From positions 1 to 45,508 of the forward strand of contig JAZRNN010000003.1 of assembly GCA_045648175.1 (NCBI GenBank): a DNA stretch of 45,508 nt, in the 5' to 3' direction. Each line of letters begins with the position of its first letter. The stretch's first letter is position 1. The notes below the pieces were generated by a model, which searched no databases, had not been told where the DNA came from, and worked only from the letters and a program-made list of their open reading frames with translations. Source of the stretch: SIG440 sp045648175 (GTDB lineage Bacteria > Bacillota > Clostridia > Monoglobales > Monoglobaceae). Shown in pieces: positions 35,030-43,497 of this stretch. The translations under genes and the position numbers were made by a program.

Positions 35030-35067
35030 AAAAAAGCCGCATCAAACAGCCAACGTTCGATACGACT
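35030..35067 (-). terminator. Terminator of the yceD-rpmF operon
   Basis: On the minus strand, AGTCGTATCGAAC pairs with TTTGATGCGGCT through a mix of Watson-Crick and G-U pairs around an eight-base loop, followed by six T; 22 bases past the rpmF stop. Confidence 0.7.
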
Positions 35068-35089
35068 TCTTTCTCTGTGTAAAAAATGT

Positions 35090-35269
35090 TTACGCCTCTT
35101 TCTTTACAACTTCTTTACCGTTGTAATATCCGCAAGCCTTGCAAACTCTGTGAGGCATCTTGTACTCGCCACAGTTGGGGCACTCTACCATTCCGGGGAT
35201 AAGGAGCTTCCAGTTAGCTCTTCTCTTGTCTCTTCTTGCTTTAGAAGTTTTTCTCTTTGGAACTGCCAT
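35090..35269 (-). CDS. rpmF: 50S ribosomal protein L32
   Basis: A 59-residue basic protein with the L32 start MAVPKRKTSKARRDKRRANWKL in the usual spacing and two zinc-binding pairs, CPNC at about 34-37 and CKAC at about 47-50, so it is the zinc-ribbon (C+) form. The true start is ATG 35269; an ATG four codons upstream is less likely since L32 begins MAVPK. It follows yceD by 59 bases. In many bacteria plsX and acpP come next; here the operon ends with a terminator. Confidence 0.97.
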   Translation of the reverse strand: MAVPKRKTSKARRDKRRANWKLLIPGMVECPNCGEYKMPHRVCKACGYYNGKEVVKKEA

Positions 35270-35328
35270 AGTTAAATACACCTCTTTCCAATCAAAATAA
35301 TTTGAACAGGGACTATACCCTGCATAAT

Positions 35329-35826
35329 CTACAAAAGGTTATCCAGAATATCAAATCTGGGGTCTGCGGGCCGTGTGTCACAGTCGCAGGGGGATTGGTT
35401 AAGATTATGACCGCAATTGGGGCACAAGCCTTTGCAATCCTCTTGGCACAAGCGTTTTGTTGGTAGATTGACAAGCACATTTGCCAGAACGATTTCGTCA
35501 ATCTCAATTGCTGTACCTTCCAGAACAACTGCATCGGGATTTTGAACATCTTCGACCCGTGAGCCTTCTTTCTTGAAGATTTCCTTAAACGAACAACTAA
35601 AATCGCTTTTAAAAGTTTCACAGCATCTATCACAGGAATATTCCATCAGGCAGGAGACGGTTGCCCCAAGCTCAATGCTTCCGCCAATGTTGACAAATTC
35701 ACCTGTTACAGAAACGGGAGTCAGAAACCTTGCACCGTGTTCCCTGCACTCTGAAAAATCAAGCTCTAAGTTGAGTGGAAGCTTTCTTCCGTCAGCGTTT
35801 AAGATGGGCAATAAATCAAATTTCAT
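35329..35826 (-). CDS. yceD: YceD/DUF177 family protein
   Basis: A 165-residue protein of the YceD family: N-terminal beta strands (LNLELDFS, then PVSVTGEFVNIGGSIELGATVS), the paired cysteines YSCDRCCE, and a C-terminal CKGLCPNCGHNLNQSPCDC cluster followed by DPRFDILDNLL. YceD is almost always encoded next to rpmF and is implicated in 23S rRNA accumulation and ribosome biogenesis in bacteria and plastids. The extra cysteines suggest metal binding. AAAGGA precedes ATG 35826. The start is only 25 bases from a tRNA-Val gene, with no promoter or terminator between. Confidence 0.92.
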   Translation of the reverse strand: MKFDLLPILNADGRKLPLNLELDFSECREHGARFLTPVSVTGEFVNIGGSIELGATVSCLMEYSCDRCCETFKSDFSCSFKEIFKKEGSRVEDVQNPDAVVLEGTAIEIDEIVLANVLVNLPTKRLCQEDCKGLCPNCGHNLNQSPCDCDTRPADPRFDILDNLL

Positions 35827-35851
35827 TTCCGTTGTCCTTTAAAAAGAAATG

Positions 35852-35927
35852 TGGTGGGCACAATAGGGCTCGAACCTATGACCCTCTGCTTGTAAGGCAG
35901 ATGCTCTCCCAGCTGAGCTATGCGCCC
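35852..35927 (-). tRNA. tRNA-Val, anticodon TAC (copy 2)
   Basis: A 76-base tRNA with encoded CCA: acceptor GGGCGCA against TGTGCCC, D arm TAGCTCAGCTGGGAGAGC, anticodon loop CTTACAA with TAC at 35894-35892, T arm AGGTTCGAGCCCT. It is identical over its full length to the copy at 35965-36040. Confidence 0.97.
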
Positions 35928-35964
35928 ACATATACTGCCGACTTAGTAGTATTGATAAAAAATA

Positions 35965-36040
35965 TGGTGGGCACAATAGGGCTCGAACCTATGACCCTCT
36001 GCTTGTAAGGCAGATGCTCTCCCAGCTGAGCTATGCGCCC
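35965..36040 (-). tRNA. tRNA-Val, anticodon TAC (copy 1)
   Basis: Same 76-base sequence as the copy at 35852-35927, anticodon at 36007-36005, separated from it by 37 bases. It is the first gene behind the promoter at 36081-36109. Confidence 0.97.
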
Positions 36041-36080
36041 ATATATTTTTTCACAATACTGCAAAATAATCAGCTTGATT

Positions 36081-36109
36081 ATTATACACAATGAAAAGCT
36101 GTTTGTCAA
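36081..36109 (-). promoter_or_regulatory. Consensus promoter for tRNA-Val, yceD and rpmF
   Basis: Minus strand: TTGACA (36109-36104), 17-base spacer, TATAAT (36086-36081). Both boxes equal the consensus, as expected for strong stable-RNA transcription; the first tRNA begins about 40 bases downstream. The rest of the 36041-36285 gap holds only T-rich sequence and the opposite promoter. Confidence 0.82.
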
Positions 36110-36193
36110 TACAAAAATTGATTTTTTTTATTTTTTTTTGAAATCAGCATTATCGGGACTTTTATCTGTTATGTTAAACTTTTGTTAAATGGG

Positions 36194-36222
36194 TTGTATT
36201 TGCAAAAATAATATGTTATACT
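36194..36222 (+). promoter_or_regulatory. Predicted promoter for the ComEA-like gene
   Basis: TTGTAT (36194-36199), 17-base spacer and TATACT (36217-36222) with TGT just before it (extended -10). Confidence 0.6.
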
Positions 36223-36285
36223 TAAATAGTTAAAATAGGATTACTGTATTCAATGACAAAAAGCGTAGCTTGGGGTGGTAAAGAG

Positions 36286-36723
36286 ATGAGGCCTTGGGAG
36301 GAAACTGACAGTCTTGAAGGCTTTATGCGCAGACAGGAACGGTTGATAAAACAAAACGAATTGTATAAAAGACTGATAATTATTCCTGTTGTTGCGATAG
36401 TTGTTTCTATCTCTGTTTTGAGCTATAACTTTACGGTGGGTAAAGAGATAAATTATCCAAATGTGCAAAGTGTTGATTCCGCCGAAACAGTGAAAGATGA
36501 TGCCGCGGCAGCAACTACTGCTGAAAAGATTAATTTAAATACCGCAACGGCGAAAATGCTTGACGGTCTTCCTGGGATAGGTGCAAAAAAGGCAGAAGCT
36601 ATTGTTGAACTACGAAGCAGGATGGAAGGCTTTCGTTCGGTGGAGGATATCCTGAATGTTGACGGAATAGGTGAAAAAATTTTAAGTGAGATACAGCATA
36701 TGCTGTATGTTGAAGTAGAATAG
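36286..36723 (+). CDS. ComEA-like helix-hairpin-helix protein
   Basis: A 145-residue protein with a charged cytoplasmic N-terminus (about 1-29), one membrane segment (about 30-48), a short acidic, alanine-rich linker, and a C-terminal tandem helix-hairpin-helix domain of the ComEA type (KINLNTATAKMLDGLPGIGAKKA, then FRSVEDILNVDGIGEKIL). ComEA binds incoming DNA outside the membrane during transformation. The SLBB domain present in Bacillus ComEA is missing, and no comEC is next to it. ATG 36286 follows GGGGTGG; ATG 36253 in the same frame is possible but lacks a ribosome site. Confidence 0.82.
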   Translation: MRPWEETDSLEGFMRRQERLIKQNELYKRLIIIPVVAIVVSISVLSYNFTVGKEINYPNVQSVDSAETVKDDAAAATTAEKINLNTATAKMLDGLPGIGAKKAEAIVELRSRMEGFRSVEDILNVDGIGEKILSEIQHMLYVEVE

Positions 36724-36800
36724 TGAAAATTATGTGCCCGCTGTGGTGACAAAATATATAAAACAGGAAATGTTTAAAATTTGAAAGGTTGTGTTTTAAA

Positions 36801-38417
36801 ATGATGAAAGAATATCCGCTGTATGATGCTCCTATGATTACAAGTCTTAAGCATCTTATCGAATATGCTGCAGAAAACTATGGCGAAAGTCCTGCTTTTT
36901 CATTTGAAAGAGGTGGGGAGGACATTACAGTTGACTTTATTCAATTGAAAAATGATATCTATGCCCTCGGAACATATTTCTACAGCCTGGGTCTTAAAGA
37001 TGGCGACAAAATTGCGGTTATGGGCGAAAACAGCTATGAATGGATTATCACATACTTTGCTGCAACAAACGGCTCGAATGTAATTGTTCCTATTGATAAG
37101 GAACTCGGGTCTTCTGAGGTTGCGAATCTTATAAAGAGCAGTGGAGCAAGGGCTTTCATTTATTCTGATACAAAGACAAAAATTATTGACGAAGCAAAGG
37201 CGGATATGCCCACGGTTGAACATTACATTGCTATGAGTGAATTTGGCGATGTTATTGAAAAGGGCAGCGAGATGATTGATAGCGGTGATGATTCATTTGA
37301 AAAGAATGAAATCGACCGCGAGGCTTTGTGTACAATTATATACACATCAGGCACAACAGGCGAGCCTAAGGGTGTTATGCTCAACCAGAGAAACCTTGCC
37401 TTTGATATGGTAAACAGCTGTCGTAATTTCCTTGAGCCTGCGGGTACTGTTGTTGTTTTGCCGCTTCACCACACATTCGGATTTATGGCTGGCATTCTTT
37501 GCCAGATTCATCGTGGATATCCTGTATATATCAACAACAATCTTAAGAATATTCTCAAGGATATCCAAAAGGCAAAACCACGACACATCAGCGTTGTGCC
37601 GCTGTTTGTTGAAACCTTCTATAAGAGTCTGTGGAGAACGGTAAGAAAACAGGGCAAGGAAAAACTGCTTAAAACATTGATTGTGATTAGCAATGCGTTA
37701 AGAAAGGTTGGCATTGACCTGAGAAAAGTTCTTTTCAAATCAGTGAAAAAGGGCTTTGGCGGCAACCTTGAAATGATTATTGCAGGCGGAGCACCCCTTG
37801 ACCTTAAATATGCAAAGGGTTTTGAAGATTTGGGCATTGCTCTCATCAACGGATATGGCATAACTGAATGTTCGCCGATTGTTTCACTTGACAGAAATGA
37901 GAAATATCTCTTCGGAGCGGCAGGTATCCCTGTTCCCGGAACAGAGGTTAAAATTCACAATCCCAATGAGGACGGCGAGGGTGAGATTATCGTTAAGGGC
38001 GACCACGTTATGATGGGCTATTACAATAATCCTGAGGCAACAGAGGCGGCATTTGTTGATGGTTGGTTCAGGACAGGTGATATCGGCACAATCGACGAAA
38101 ACGGATTTGTGCATATTACCGGCAGAATTAAAAATATCATTATTCTCAGCAATGGTAAAAACGTATACCCCGAAGAAATTGAAACAGTTGTTCTTCAACA
38201 GGTTGAGGGTGTAAACGAGATTGTAGTCTATGGTGAGGATGATGTCATCTGCGCTGAAATCTATACAGAAACTCCAGACGAGAAGGAACGAATCAAAAAG
38301 GATGTTCAGTCACTTAATGCATCACTTCCTCCTATGAAGCAGATAAAGAGAATTCACTTCCGTGATACGGAATTTGAAAAAACAACGACTAAGAAGATTA
38401 AGCGTTTTGCTCGCTAA
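36801..38417 (+). CDS. AMP-forming acyl-CoA synthetase-like enzyme
   Basis: A 538-residue member of the ANL superfamily, which activates carboxylic acids as acyl-adenylates and usually passes them to CoA or a carrier protein. Motifs in order: YTSGTTGEPKGVM at about 181-193, LPLHHTFGFMAGI, INGYGITECSPI, FRTGDIGTIDENGFVHITGRIKN, and the C-terminal lysine segment TTTKKIKRF. It is closest in style to long-chain fatty acid-CoA ligases, but the acyl substrate is not readable. ATG 36801 lies 12 bases after AAAGG; ATG 36804 is equally possible. Ung follows after 43 bases. Confidence 0.88.
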   Translation: MMKEYPLYDAPMITSLKHLIEYAAENYGESPAFSFERGGEDITVDFIQLKNDIYALGTYFYSLGLKDGDKIAVMGENSYEWIITYFAATNGSNVIVPIDKELGSSEVANLIKSSGARAFIYSDTKTKIIDEAKADMPTVEHYIAMSEFGDVIEKGSEMIDSGDDSFEKNEIDREALCTIIYTSGTTGEPKGVMLNQRNLAFDMVNSCRNFLEPAGTVVVLPLHHTFGFMAGILCQIHRGYPVYINNNLKNILKDIQKAKPRHISVVPLFVETFYKSLWRTVRKQGKEKLLKTLIVISNALRKVGIDLRKVLFKSVKKGFGGNLEMIIAGGAPLDLKYAKGFEDLGIALINGYGITECSPIVSLDRNEKYLFGAAGIPVPGTEVKIHNPNEDGEGEIIVKGDHVMMGYYNNPEATEAAFVDGWFRTGDIGTIDENGFVHITGRIKNIIILSNGKNVYPEEIETVVLQQVEGVNEIVVYGEDDVICAEIYTETPDEKERIKKDVQSLNASLPPMKQIKRIHFRDTEFEKTTTKKIKRFAR

Positions 38418-38460
38418 AAATTTTCCGTATTTAGATTAAGTAAAGAGGTGATACTTCAAC

Positions 38461-39129
38461 ATGGTAAATATAGGCAACGAGTGGGATAAATTACTTGAAG
38501 GCGAGTTTGACAAGGAGTATTATATAAAGCTCCGGAGTTTTCTGACAAGAGAGTACAAAACAAAAACAATTTATCCCGATATGTATGATATTTTTAATGC
38601 GTTAAAATACACATCATACAGCGATGTCAAGGTGGTTATCATCGGTCAGGACCCTTACCATGGTGCAGGTCAGGCTCACGGGCTTAGTTTTTCGGTTAAA
38701 CGTGGAGTAGACCAACCTCCGTCTCTTAAAAATATCTTTAAGGAAATTAAGGATGATTTGGGGATAGATATACCCAAGCATGGGCAACTGAGCGACTGGG
38801 CAAAGCAGGGCGTGTTGTTGCTGAATGCTGTCCTGACGGTTCGTGCAGGTGAGGCAAACAGCCACAAGGGGATGGGTTGGGAAATCTTTACCGACCATGT
38901 TATAGATTTGCTTAACAACAGAGAAAAGCCAATGGTGTTTTTGCTGTGGGGTGCAAATGCCCGACAGAAGAGGCGCCTTATAACAAACCCAAACCATCAA
39001 ATTTTTGAAACCGTTCATCCCAGCCCGTTATCGGCTTACAACGGATTTTTCGGGTGCAAGCATTTTTCAATGGCTAATGAGTTTTTGAAAGCTACAGGTC
39101 AGGCGGCTATTGACTGGAGCCTGGATTAA
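38461..39129 (+). CDS. ung: Uracil-DNA glycosylase, family 1
   Basis: Ung removes uracil from DNA. The 222-residue protein has the water-activating loop GQDPYHG with D64, the uracil-stacking GLSFSV segment, NAVLTVRAGEANSH, LLWGANA and the DNA-intercalation motif HPSPLSAYNGFFG with H186. Length and motifs are normal for the family. AGAGGTGA precedes ATG 38461. Confidence 0.97.
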   Translation: MVNIGNEWDKLLEGEFDKEYYIKLRSFLTREYKTKTIYPDMYDIFNALKYTSYSDVKVVIIGQDPYHGAGQAHGLSFSVKRGVDQPPSLKNIFKEIKDDLGIDIPKHGQLSDWAKQGVLLLNAVLTVRAGEANSHKGMGWEIFTDHVIDLLNNREKPMVFLLWGANARQKRRLITNPNHQIFETVHPSPLSAYNGFFGCKHFSMANEFLKATGQAAIDWSLD

Positions 39130-39154
39130 CATTTTTGCCTGAAAGGAAAAAATT

Positions 39155-39898
39155 ATGAGAAATACTATAGAGATACTTGGAGTTAAAGTAGATAAAGTGA
39201 CTTTTGACGAAGCTTTGGATATTGCTGAAGGCTTCGTGAAGGAAGAGGGAGTTTCGACAATTTTTACTCCTAATTCTGAAATAATAATGTGTGCACAGGA
39301 AGATGCCGAAATGATGGAAATTCTGAACAATGCCGATATGTGTACAGCAGACGGCATAGGTGTTGTATATGGTTCAAAAATTTTAAAAGACCCTCTTCCC
39401 CAGCGAGTTGCGGGATTTGATATTGTATGTGCTCTTCTCAAGCGACTGGCAAAAACAGGTGAAGGAGTTTTCCTTTTTGGCGCAAAGCCCGGTGTTGCTG
39501 AAATCGCCAAAGAGAAAATGGAGGAAAAATATCACGGACTTTCTGTTGTGGGTTGCCGAGATGGATATTTTAAACCTGAAGATGAAGACGGGATTGTACA
39601 GCAGATAAACGAATCAGGAGCAAAGCTCCTGTTGGTTTGTCTTGGTGCTCCTAAACAGGAAAAATGGATTGCGGCACACAAGGACAAACTTAATGTTAAC
39701 CTTTGTATGGGCGTTGGCGGAACACTGGATGTTTTTGCGGGTGTTGCAAAACGTGCTCCCGAGATTTTTATTAAGCTTAATCTTGAATGGGCATATAGAT
39801 TTCTTAAAAATCCCACAAGAATAAAAAGATTTGCGGCACTTCCCCAATTTGCTTTAAAGGTTTTGAAAGAAAAAAACAAGAAGGATTATAAGAATTAA
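39155..39898 (+). CDS. tagA: WecG/TagA/CpsF-family glycosyltransferase
   Basis: A 247-residue GT26 enzyme. TagA adds N-acetylmannosamine to undecaprenyl-PP-GlcNAc, the second step of wall teichoic acid linkage-unit synthesis; relatives act in other polymers. Visible are T38 in FTPNSEI and D66 in TADGIGVV, matching the catalytic positions of characterised TagA, then FLFGAKPGVAE, CLGAPKQEKW and VGGTLDVFAG. The C-terminal tail (ALPQFALKVLKEKNKK) is basic and amphipathic, as in TagA where it contacts the membrane. Other teichoic acid genes are not in the window, so the symbol is by family. AAAGGA precedes ATG 39155. Confidence 0.85.
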   Translation: MRNTIEILGVKVDKVTFDEALDIAEGFVKEEGVSTIFTPNSEIIMCAQEDAEMMEILNNADMCTADGIGVVYGSKILKDPLPQRVAGFDIVCALLKRLAKTGEGVFLFGAKPGVAEIAKEKMEEKYHGLSVVGCRDGYFKPEDEDGIVQQINESGAKLLLVCLGAPKQEKWIAAHKDKLNVNLCMGVGGTLDVFAGVAKRAPEIFIKLNLEWAYRFLKNPTRIKRFAALPQFALKVLKEKNKKDYKN

Positions 39899-39913
39899 AC
39901 GGAGGTAATTTAT

Positions 39914-40942
39914 ATGGATTTCATTAAAAAGGAAGCTGAATTTGACCTTATCAGCTTTGGCGAGGTAATGCTGAGACTATCACCTCCGGGTAAGGATAAG
40001 ATTTCTCAAAGTGAAAGTTTTGAAAAAGCTTGCGGCGGGTCAGAATTTAATGTAGCATCGGGTGCCGCAAACCTTGGTATAAGAGCAGCGATTGTGACAA
40101 AACTGCCGAGGAATAAAATAGGCCATTTCATTTCGCGTCGAATCAGATACGGAAATGTATCGGATGACTATGTTGTGTGGGACGAATCTGATGAAAAGCG
40201 ACTGGGTATTTATTATTATGAGAGCGGTGCTTATCCAAGAAAGTCGGCAGTGGTGTATGATAGAGCGAATGCCTCAATATGTTCCCTTGGAATTGACGAA
40301 ATCCCTCGGGATATTTGTCAAAAAACAAGAATATTCCATATAAGCTCTATTTCTTTGGCACTCGGACAGAAGTTGCGTGAAACGGCACTTTCACTGATAA
40401 AACAAATGAAAGAAAACGGTGCCACAATCAGCTTTGATGTCAACTACCGTGCAACACTGTGGAGTGAAGACGAGGCAAGAACCCTTATTAAAGAAATTCT
40501 TCCGCTTGTTGATATTTTGTTTGTATCGGAAGAAACTTCGCGCAGAATGATGCAAAAGACAGGCACTCTTGATGAGATAATGAAAAGCTATGCGGATGAG
40601 TATGGTTGCAGTATAGTGGCGACGACAAGGCGCGATGTTGTAAGCCCGACAAAACATAATTTTGGGTCAAGAGTATATTATAACGGAAAATTCTATGAAG
40701 AACCTCATTATGAGGGGATTGAGGTCATTGACCGTATCGGCAGCGGAGACGCTTATGTTGCGGGAGTTCTTTACGGAATTCTTTCAGGCAACAAAATCGA
40801 AGATGCGATATCTTACGGCAATGCTTTGAGTGCTATAAAAAATACGGTTGCAGGTGATATGTCAATAAGCTCCATTGATGAGGTTAATCTGGTTATAAAG
40901 GCACATCGTGAAAAAGGCGTACAGGACGAAATGTCTAGATAA
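39914..40942 (+). CDS. PfkB-family sugar kinase (2-keto-3-deoxygluconate kinase-like)
   Basis: A 342-residue ribokinase-fold enzyme with the N-terminal FGEVMLRLSPP, the sugar-binding GGSEFNVASGAANLG, ISFDVNYRATLW, and the anion-hole/base motif IGSGDAYVAG with D279. The start FGEVMLRLSPPG and DVNYRATLW are typical of KdgK-type kinases that phosphorylate 2-keto-3-deoxygluconate; other sugar acids or ketoses remain possible. No uronate genes neighbour it, so the pathway cannot be confirmed. GGAGG precedes ATG 39914. Confidence 0.82.
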   Translation: MDFIKKEAEFDLISFGEVMLRLSPPGKDKISQSESFEKACGGSEFNVASGAANLGIRAAIVTKLPRNKIGHFISRRIRYGNVSDDYVVWDESDEKRLGIYYYESGAYPRKSAVVYDRANASICSLGIDEIPRDICQKTRIFHISSISLALGQKLRETALSLIKQMKENGATISFDVNYRATLWSEDEARTLIKEILPLVDILFVSEETSRRMMQKTGTLDEIMKSYADEYGCSIVATTRRDVVSPTKHNFGSRVYYNGKFYEEPHYEGIEVIDRIGSGDAYVAGVLYGILSGNKIEDAISYGNALSAIKNTVAGDMSISSIDEVNLVIKAHREKGVQDEMSR

Positions 40943-40976
40943 AAATACATTTGTTATAAAGCGGAGGTGTATTATT

Positions 40977-41522
40977 ATGCTGTATATCTTTTTGGCTAAC
41001 GGATTTGAAGAAACCGAGGCAATTGGCTGCCTGGACGTTCTTCGCCGAGCTGAAATAGAGGTTAAGACAGTTGGTATTGGCGGCAAGGAGATTACAGGCA
41101 GTCACGGGGTATGTGTTGCGACAGACATCTGTGCCGATGAAATCGGTTTAGATGGTTTGGATGGAGTTATTCTGCCAGGCGGTATGCCCGGCACAACAAA
41201 TCTTCAGGCAGACGACAGAGTTATAAATGCAGTAAAAGTTTGTGCAAGACAGGGAAAGCTTGTTGCGGCAATATGTGCGGCACCAATGATACTTGGCAAA
41301 CTAGGTCTTCTTGAAGGCAAGATGGCGGTTTGTTATCCAGGTTTTGAGGAACATCTCAAAGGGGCAATGGTGGATGCCAATGCTTTAGTTGCAATTGACG
41401 GCAACATTATTACAGGTAAAGGCGCAGGTGCGGCAATGTTATTTGGTGCAAGAATTGCAGATTGGTTTAAGGCGGGGGCAGGTCAGGAAATACTTGACCA
41501 GATGCAACATCCCATAGTGTAA
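40977..41522 (+). CDS. DJ-1/PfpI family protein
   Basis: A 181-residue single-domain protein with the DJ-1 catalytic pattern: E14 in FEETEAI, the nucleophile C100 in AAICAAPMIL, GVILPGGMPG and ITGKGAGAAM. It is close to YajL/DJ-1 proteins linked to oxidative or carbonyl stress; glyoxalase and deglycase activities claimed for the family are disputed. GGAGGTG precedes ATG 40977; the longer frame from 40908 overlaps the kinase gene and has no ribosome site. Confidence 0.9.
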   Translation: MLYIFLANGFEETEAIGCLDVLRRAEIEVKTVGIGGKEITGSHGVCVATDICADEIGLDGLDGVILPGGMPGTTNLQADDRVINAVKVCARQGKLVAAICAAPMILGKLGLLEGKMAVCYPGFEEHLKGAMVDANALVAIDGNIITGKGAGAAMLFGARIADWFKAGAGQEILDQMQHPIV

Positions 41523-41534
41523 GGTTGATAATTA

Positions 41535-42446
41535 ATGAATGAAAAGAAGTATGAACTAAGAAAACAAATAAAAAGCGTTCGGTGGATGATTTTCTGGGTA
41601 GTGCTGGCACAGTTTGCGGCTGAAATTGTTGTTGGAGCAATTTTTAGCTTCATGGAAAATCCTCCGCACGAATATATACGTATTGCCGTTGTGGAACTTT
41701 TGTCAATAGGTGTTCCCATAATGGTATATGCGCGTTCTGTATGGAGCAGCGATATAAGTGAGGCAAAACAGGAATTTTGGATGAATTTATGCAAGCCTTA
41801 TTGCCTTATTCTTGCGGCTCTGATTGGTATTTTTGGGCAGTTTGTGATGATACTTCTTAATATGCCTGCAAATTTATTGACCCAAACGGTGTTGGAACAA
41901 ACCTACGAAGATGCAATACCTATGGCGTTAAGCGGAGGCGAGGTGTTGTTTGGCATTATTGCTGTGGTGATTATTCCTGCGGTTTTAGAGGAATTCTGGA
42001 TGCGCGGCATTATATTTTCAGCATACAACAAAAGCAACACTCTTGCTGCGATTTTTTTTACCAGCCTGATGTTTGCGTTCCTACACCTTAGAATTAATGA
42101 GGCCTTAGGCTTTTTGTTTATGGGAATTGTTGCGTCGGTGGTGCTGATAAAGAGCAATTCTCTGTATGCTGCGATGGTGTATCATGGCTTCAGCAACCTG
42201 ACAGCTCTTTTGCTTGGGAGATTTATTTTGCCTTATGTAATAGATTATATATGGGTAGTTTTTATCATAGCCGTACTTGGATTTATGCTTTTTTTAGCGT
42301 TGCTTCTGATGCAAAAAAACAAAATGGCATTGCACAGAAATTTCAAGGCGGGTACACTGGTGATTAACAGCTTGTTCAGTATGCCGATAATTCTGAGTAT
42401 TGTTGTTGTGATAATAAAATATCTTTTGATAAATGTTATAGGATGA
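41535..42446 (+). CDS. CPBP-family intramembrane metalloprotease
   Basis: A 303-residue protein with about eight membrane segments and the three CPBP (Abi) motifs: EEFWMR with E152, E153 and R157, FAFLH, and HGFSN. In eukaryotes the family includes the CAAX protease Rce1; bacterial members act in bacteriocin immunity or membrane protein turnover, and no bacteriocin gene is seen here. It lies 12 bases after the DJ-1 gene and six before mltG. Confidence 0.88.
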   Translation: MNEKKYELRKQIKSVRWMIFWVVLAQFAAEIVVGAIFSFMENPPHEYIRIAVVELLSIGVPIMVYARSVWSSDISEAKQEFWMNLCKPYCLILAALIGIFGQFVMILLNMPANLLTQTVLEQTYEDAIPMALSGGEVLFGIIAVVIIPAVLEEFWMRGIIFSAYNKSNTLAAIFFTSLMFAFLHLRINEALGFLFMGIVASVVLIKSNSLYAAMVYHGFSNLTALLLGRFILPYVIDYIWVVFIIAVLGFMLFLALLLMQKNKMALHRNFKAGTLVINSLFSMPIILSIVVVIIKYLLINVIG

Positions 42447-42452
42447 TTTACT

Positions 42453-43493
42453 ATGAAAAAAAGGATAAAAGACAAAATGAAGAAGCTTTCCATTGTGACG
42501 TGCGGTATTTGCGTTGCATTGGCAGTGATTCTTTTGTGGGTTGCAACGGTTTTTGTGGATGTTTTTGGTATAGGCGCCGGAAGGGGAAAGGATGTTATGG
42601 TGACAATTCCCAAGGGCGCAACGCTTGTCGAAATATCCGAGATACTGAATGAGGAGCGGGTTATAAATCATCCGCTTTTGTTTAGACTGTGTGTAAAGGC
42701 GGTGCCCGATGAATATATTTTTCAGCAGGGTGGACATCTTATCGGTAAAAGTCTTAGTTATGGCAGTATTGCCAAAGAACTTACCTATTCTCCCGATGTG
42801 AATTTTGATGAAACAGTTCAGGTTCTTATACCCGAAGGCTACGAGGCGTGGCAGATTGCCGAAACACTTGAAAATGCTGGTTTGGTCGACAAAGAAGTTT
42901 TTTTGAAAGAGCTTGACGAGGGTGATTTTGACTTTGGTTTTATATCACAGATTGAAAGGCGCGAAAATCGGCTTGAGGGATATCTCTTTCCGGCGACATA
43001 TGAGTTTGCCGCATGGGAGACTGAACGTGATATTATAACAAAAATGCTGAAGGCATTTGAAACATATATCCTTCCCGTATATAAGGGAGCACAAACCGAC
43101 TATACTCTTGACCAGACAATAACACTTGCGTCTATCGTAGAGCGTGAGGCGGCAAATGATTCCGAGCGTGGCAGAGTTGCGTCTGTTTTTTACAACAGAA
43201 TGAAGCGGGATATGACACTCAGCTCCTGTGCAACGGTGCAGTATATCATCAAGGAAAGAAAAGATATTTTAAGCAACTCGGATATAAAAATCAAATCTGA
43301 ATATAACACCTATATAAACAAAGGTCTGCCAATCGGGCCGATTGCATCCCCCGGAGTCAATTCGGTTAAAGCGGTGCTTTACCCTGAGGATACCGATTAT
43401 CTGTATTTTGCGGCACGGGCAGATGGCAGCGAAAATGTTTTTTCCCGTACGGATGTCGAACATATGAAAACTGTAGAAATGTTGCAGAGGTAA
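42453..43493 (+). CDS. mltG: Endolytic murein transglycosylase MltG
   Basis: MltG cleaves nascent glycan strands in the outer face of the membrane and so limits strand length. The 346-residue protein has a basic N-terminus, one membrane segment (about 14-36), a LysM-like subdomain (about 48-125: VTIPKGATLVEISEIL) and the YceG catalytic domain with LEGYLFPATYEF and the catalytic glutamate E230 in LASIVEREA, then NRMKRDMTLSSCATVQY and GLPIGPIASPG. A methyltransferase gene follows after four bases, the same pairing as yrrL-yrrM in Bacillus. Confidence 0.95.
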   Translation: MKKRIKDKMKKLSIVTCGICVALAVILLWVATVFVDVFGIGAGRGKDVMVTIPKGATLVEISEILNEERVINHPLLFRLCVKAVPDEYIFQQGGHLIGKSLSYGSIAKELTYSPDVNFDETVQVLIPEGYEAWQIAETLENAGLVDKEVFLKELDEGDFDFGFISQIERRENRLEGYLFPATYEFAAWETERDIITKMLKAFETYILPVYKGAQTDYTLDQTITLASIVEREAANDSERGRVASVFYNRMKRDMTLSSCATVQYIIKERKDILSNSDIKIKSEYNTYINKGLPIGPIASPGVNSVKAVLYPEDTDYLYFAARADGSENVFSRTDVEHMKTVEMLQR

Positions 43494-43497
43494 TAGA

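Noticed and set aside
41535..42446. CPBP protease as part of a bacteriocin immunity locus
   Set aside because: No small leader-bearing peptide or bacteriocin transporter lies nearby; neighbours are housekeeping genes.
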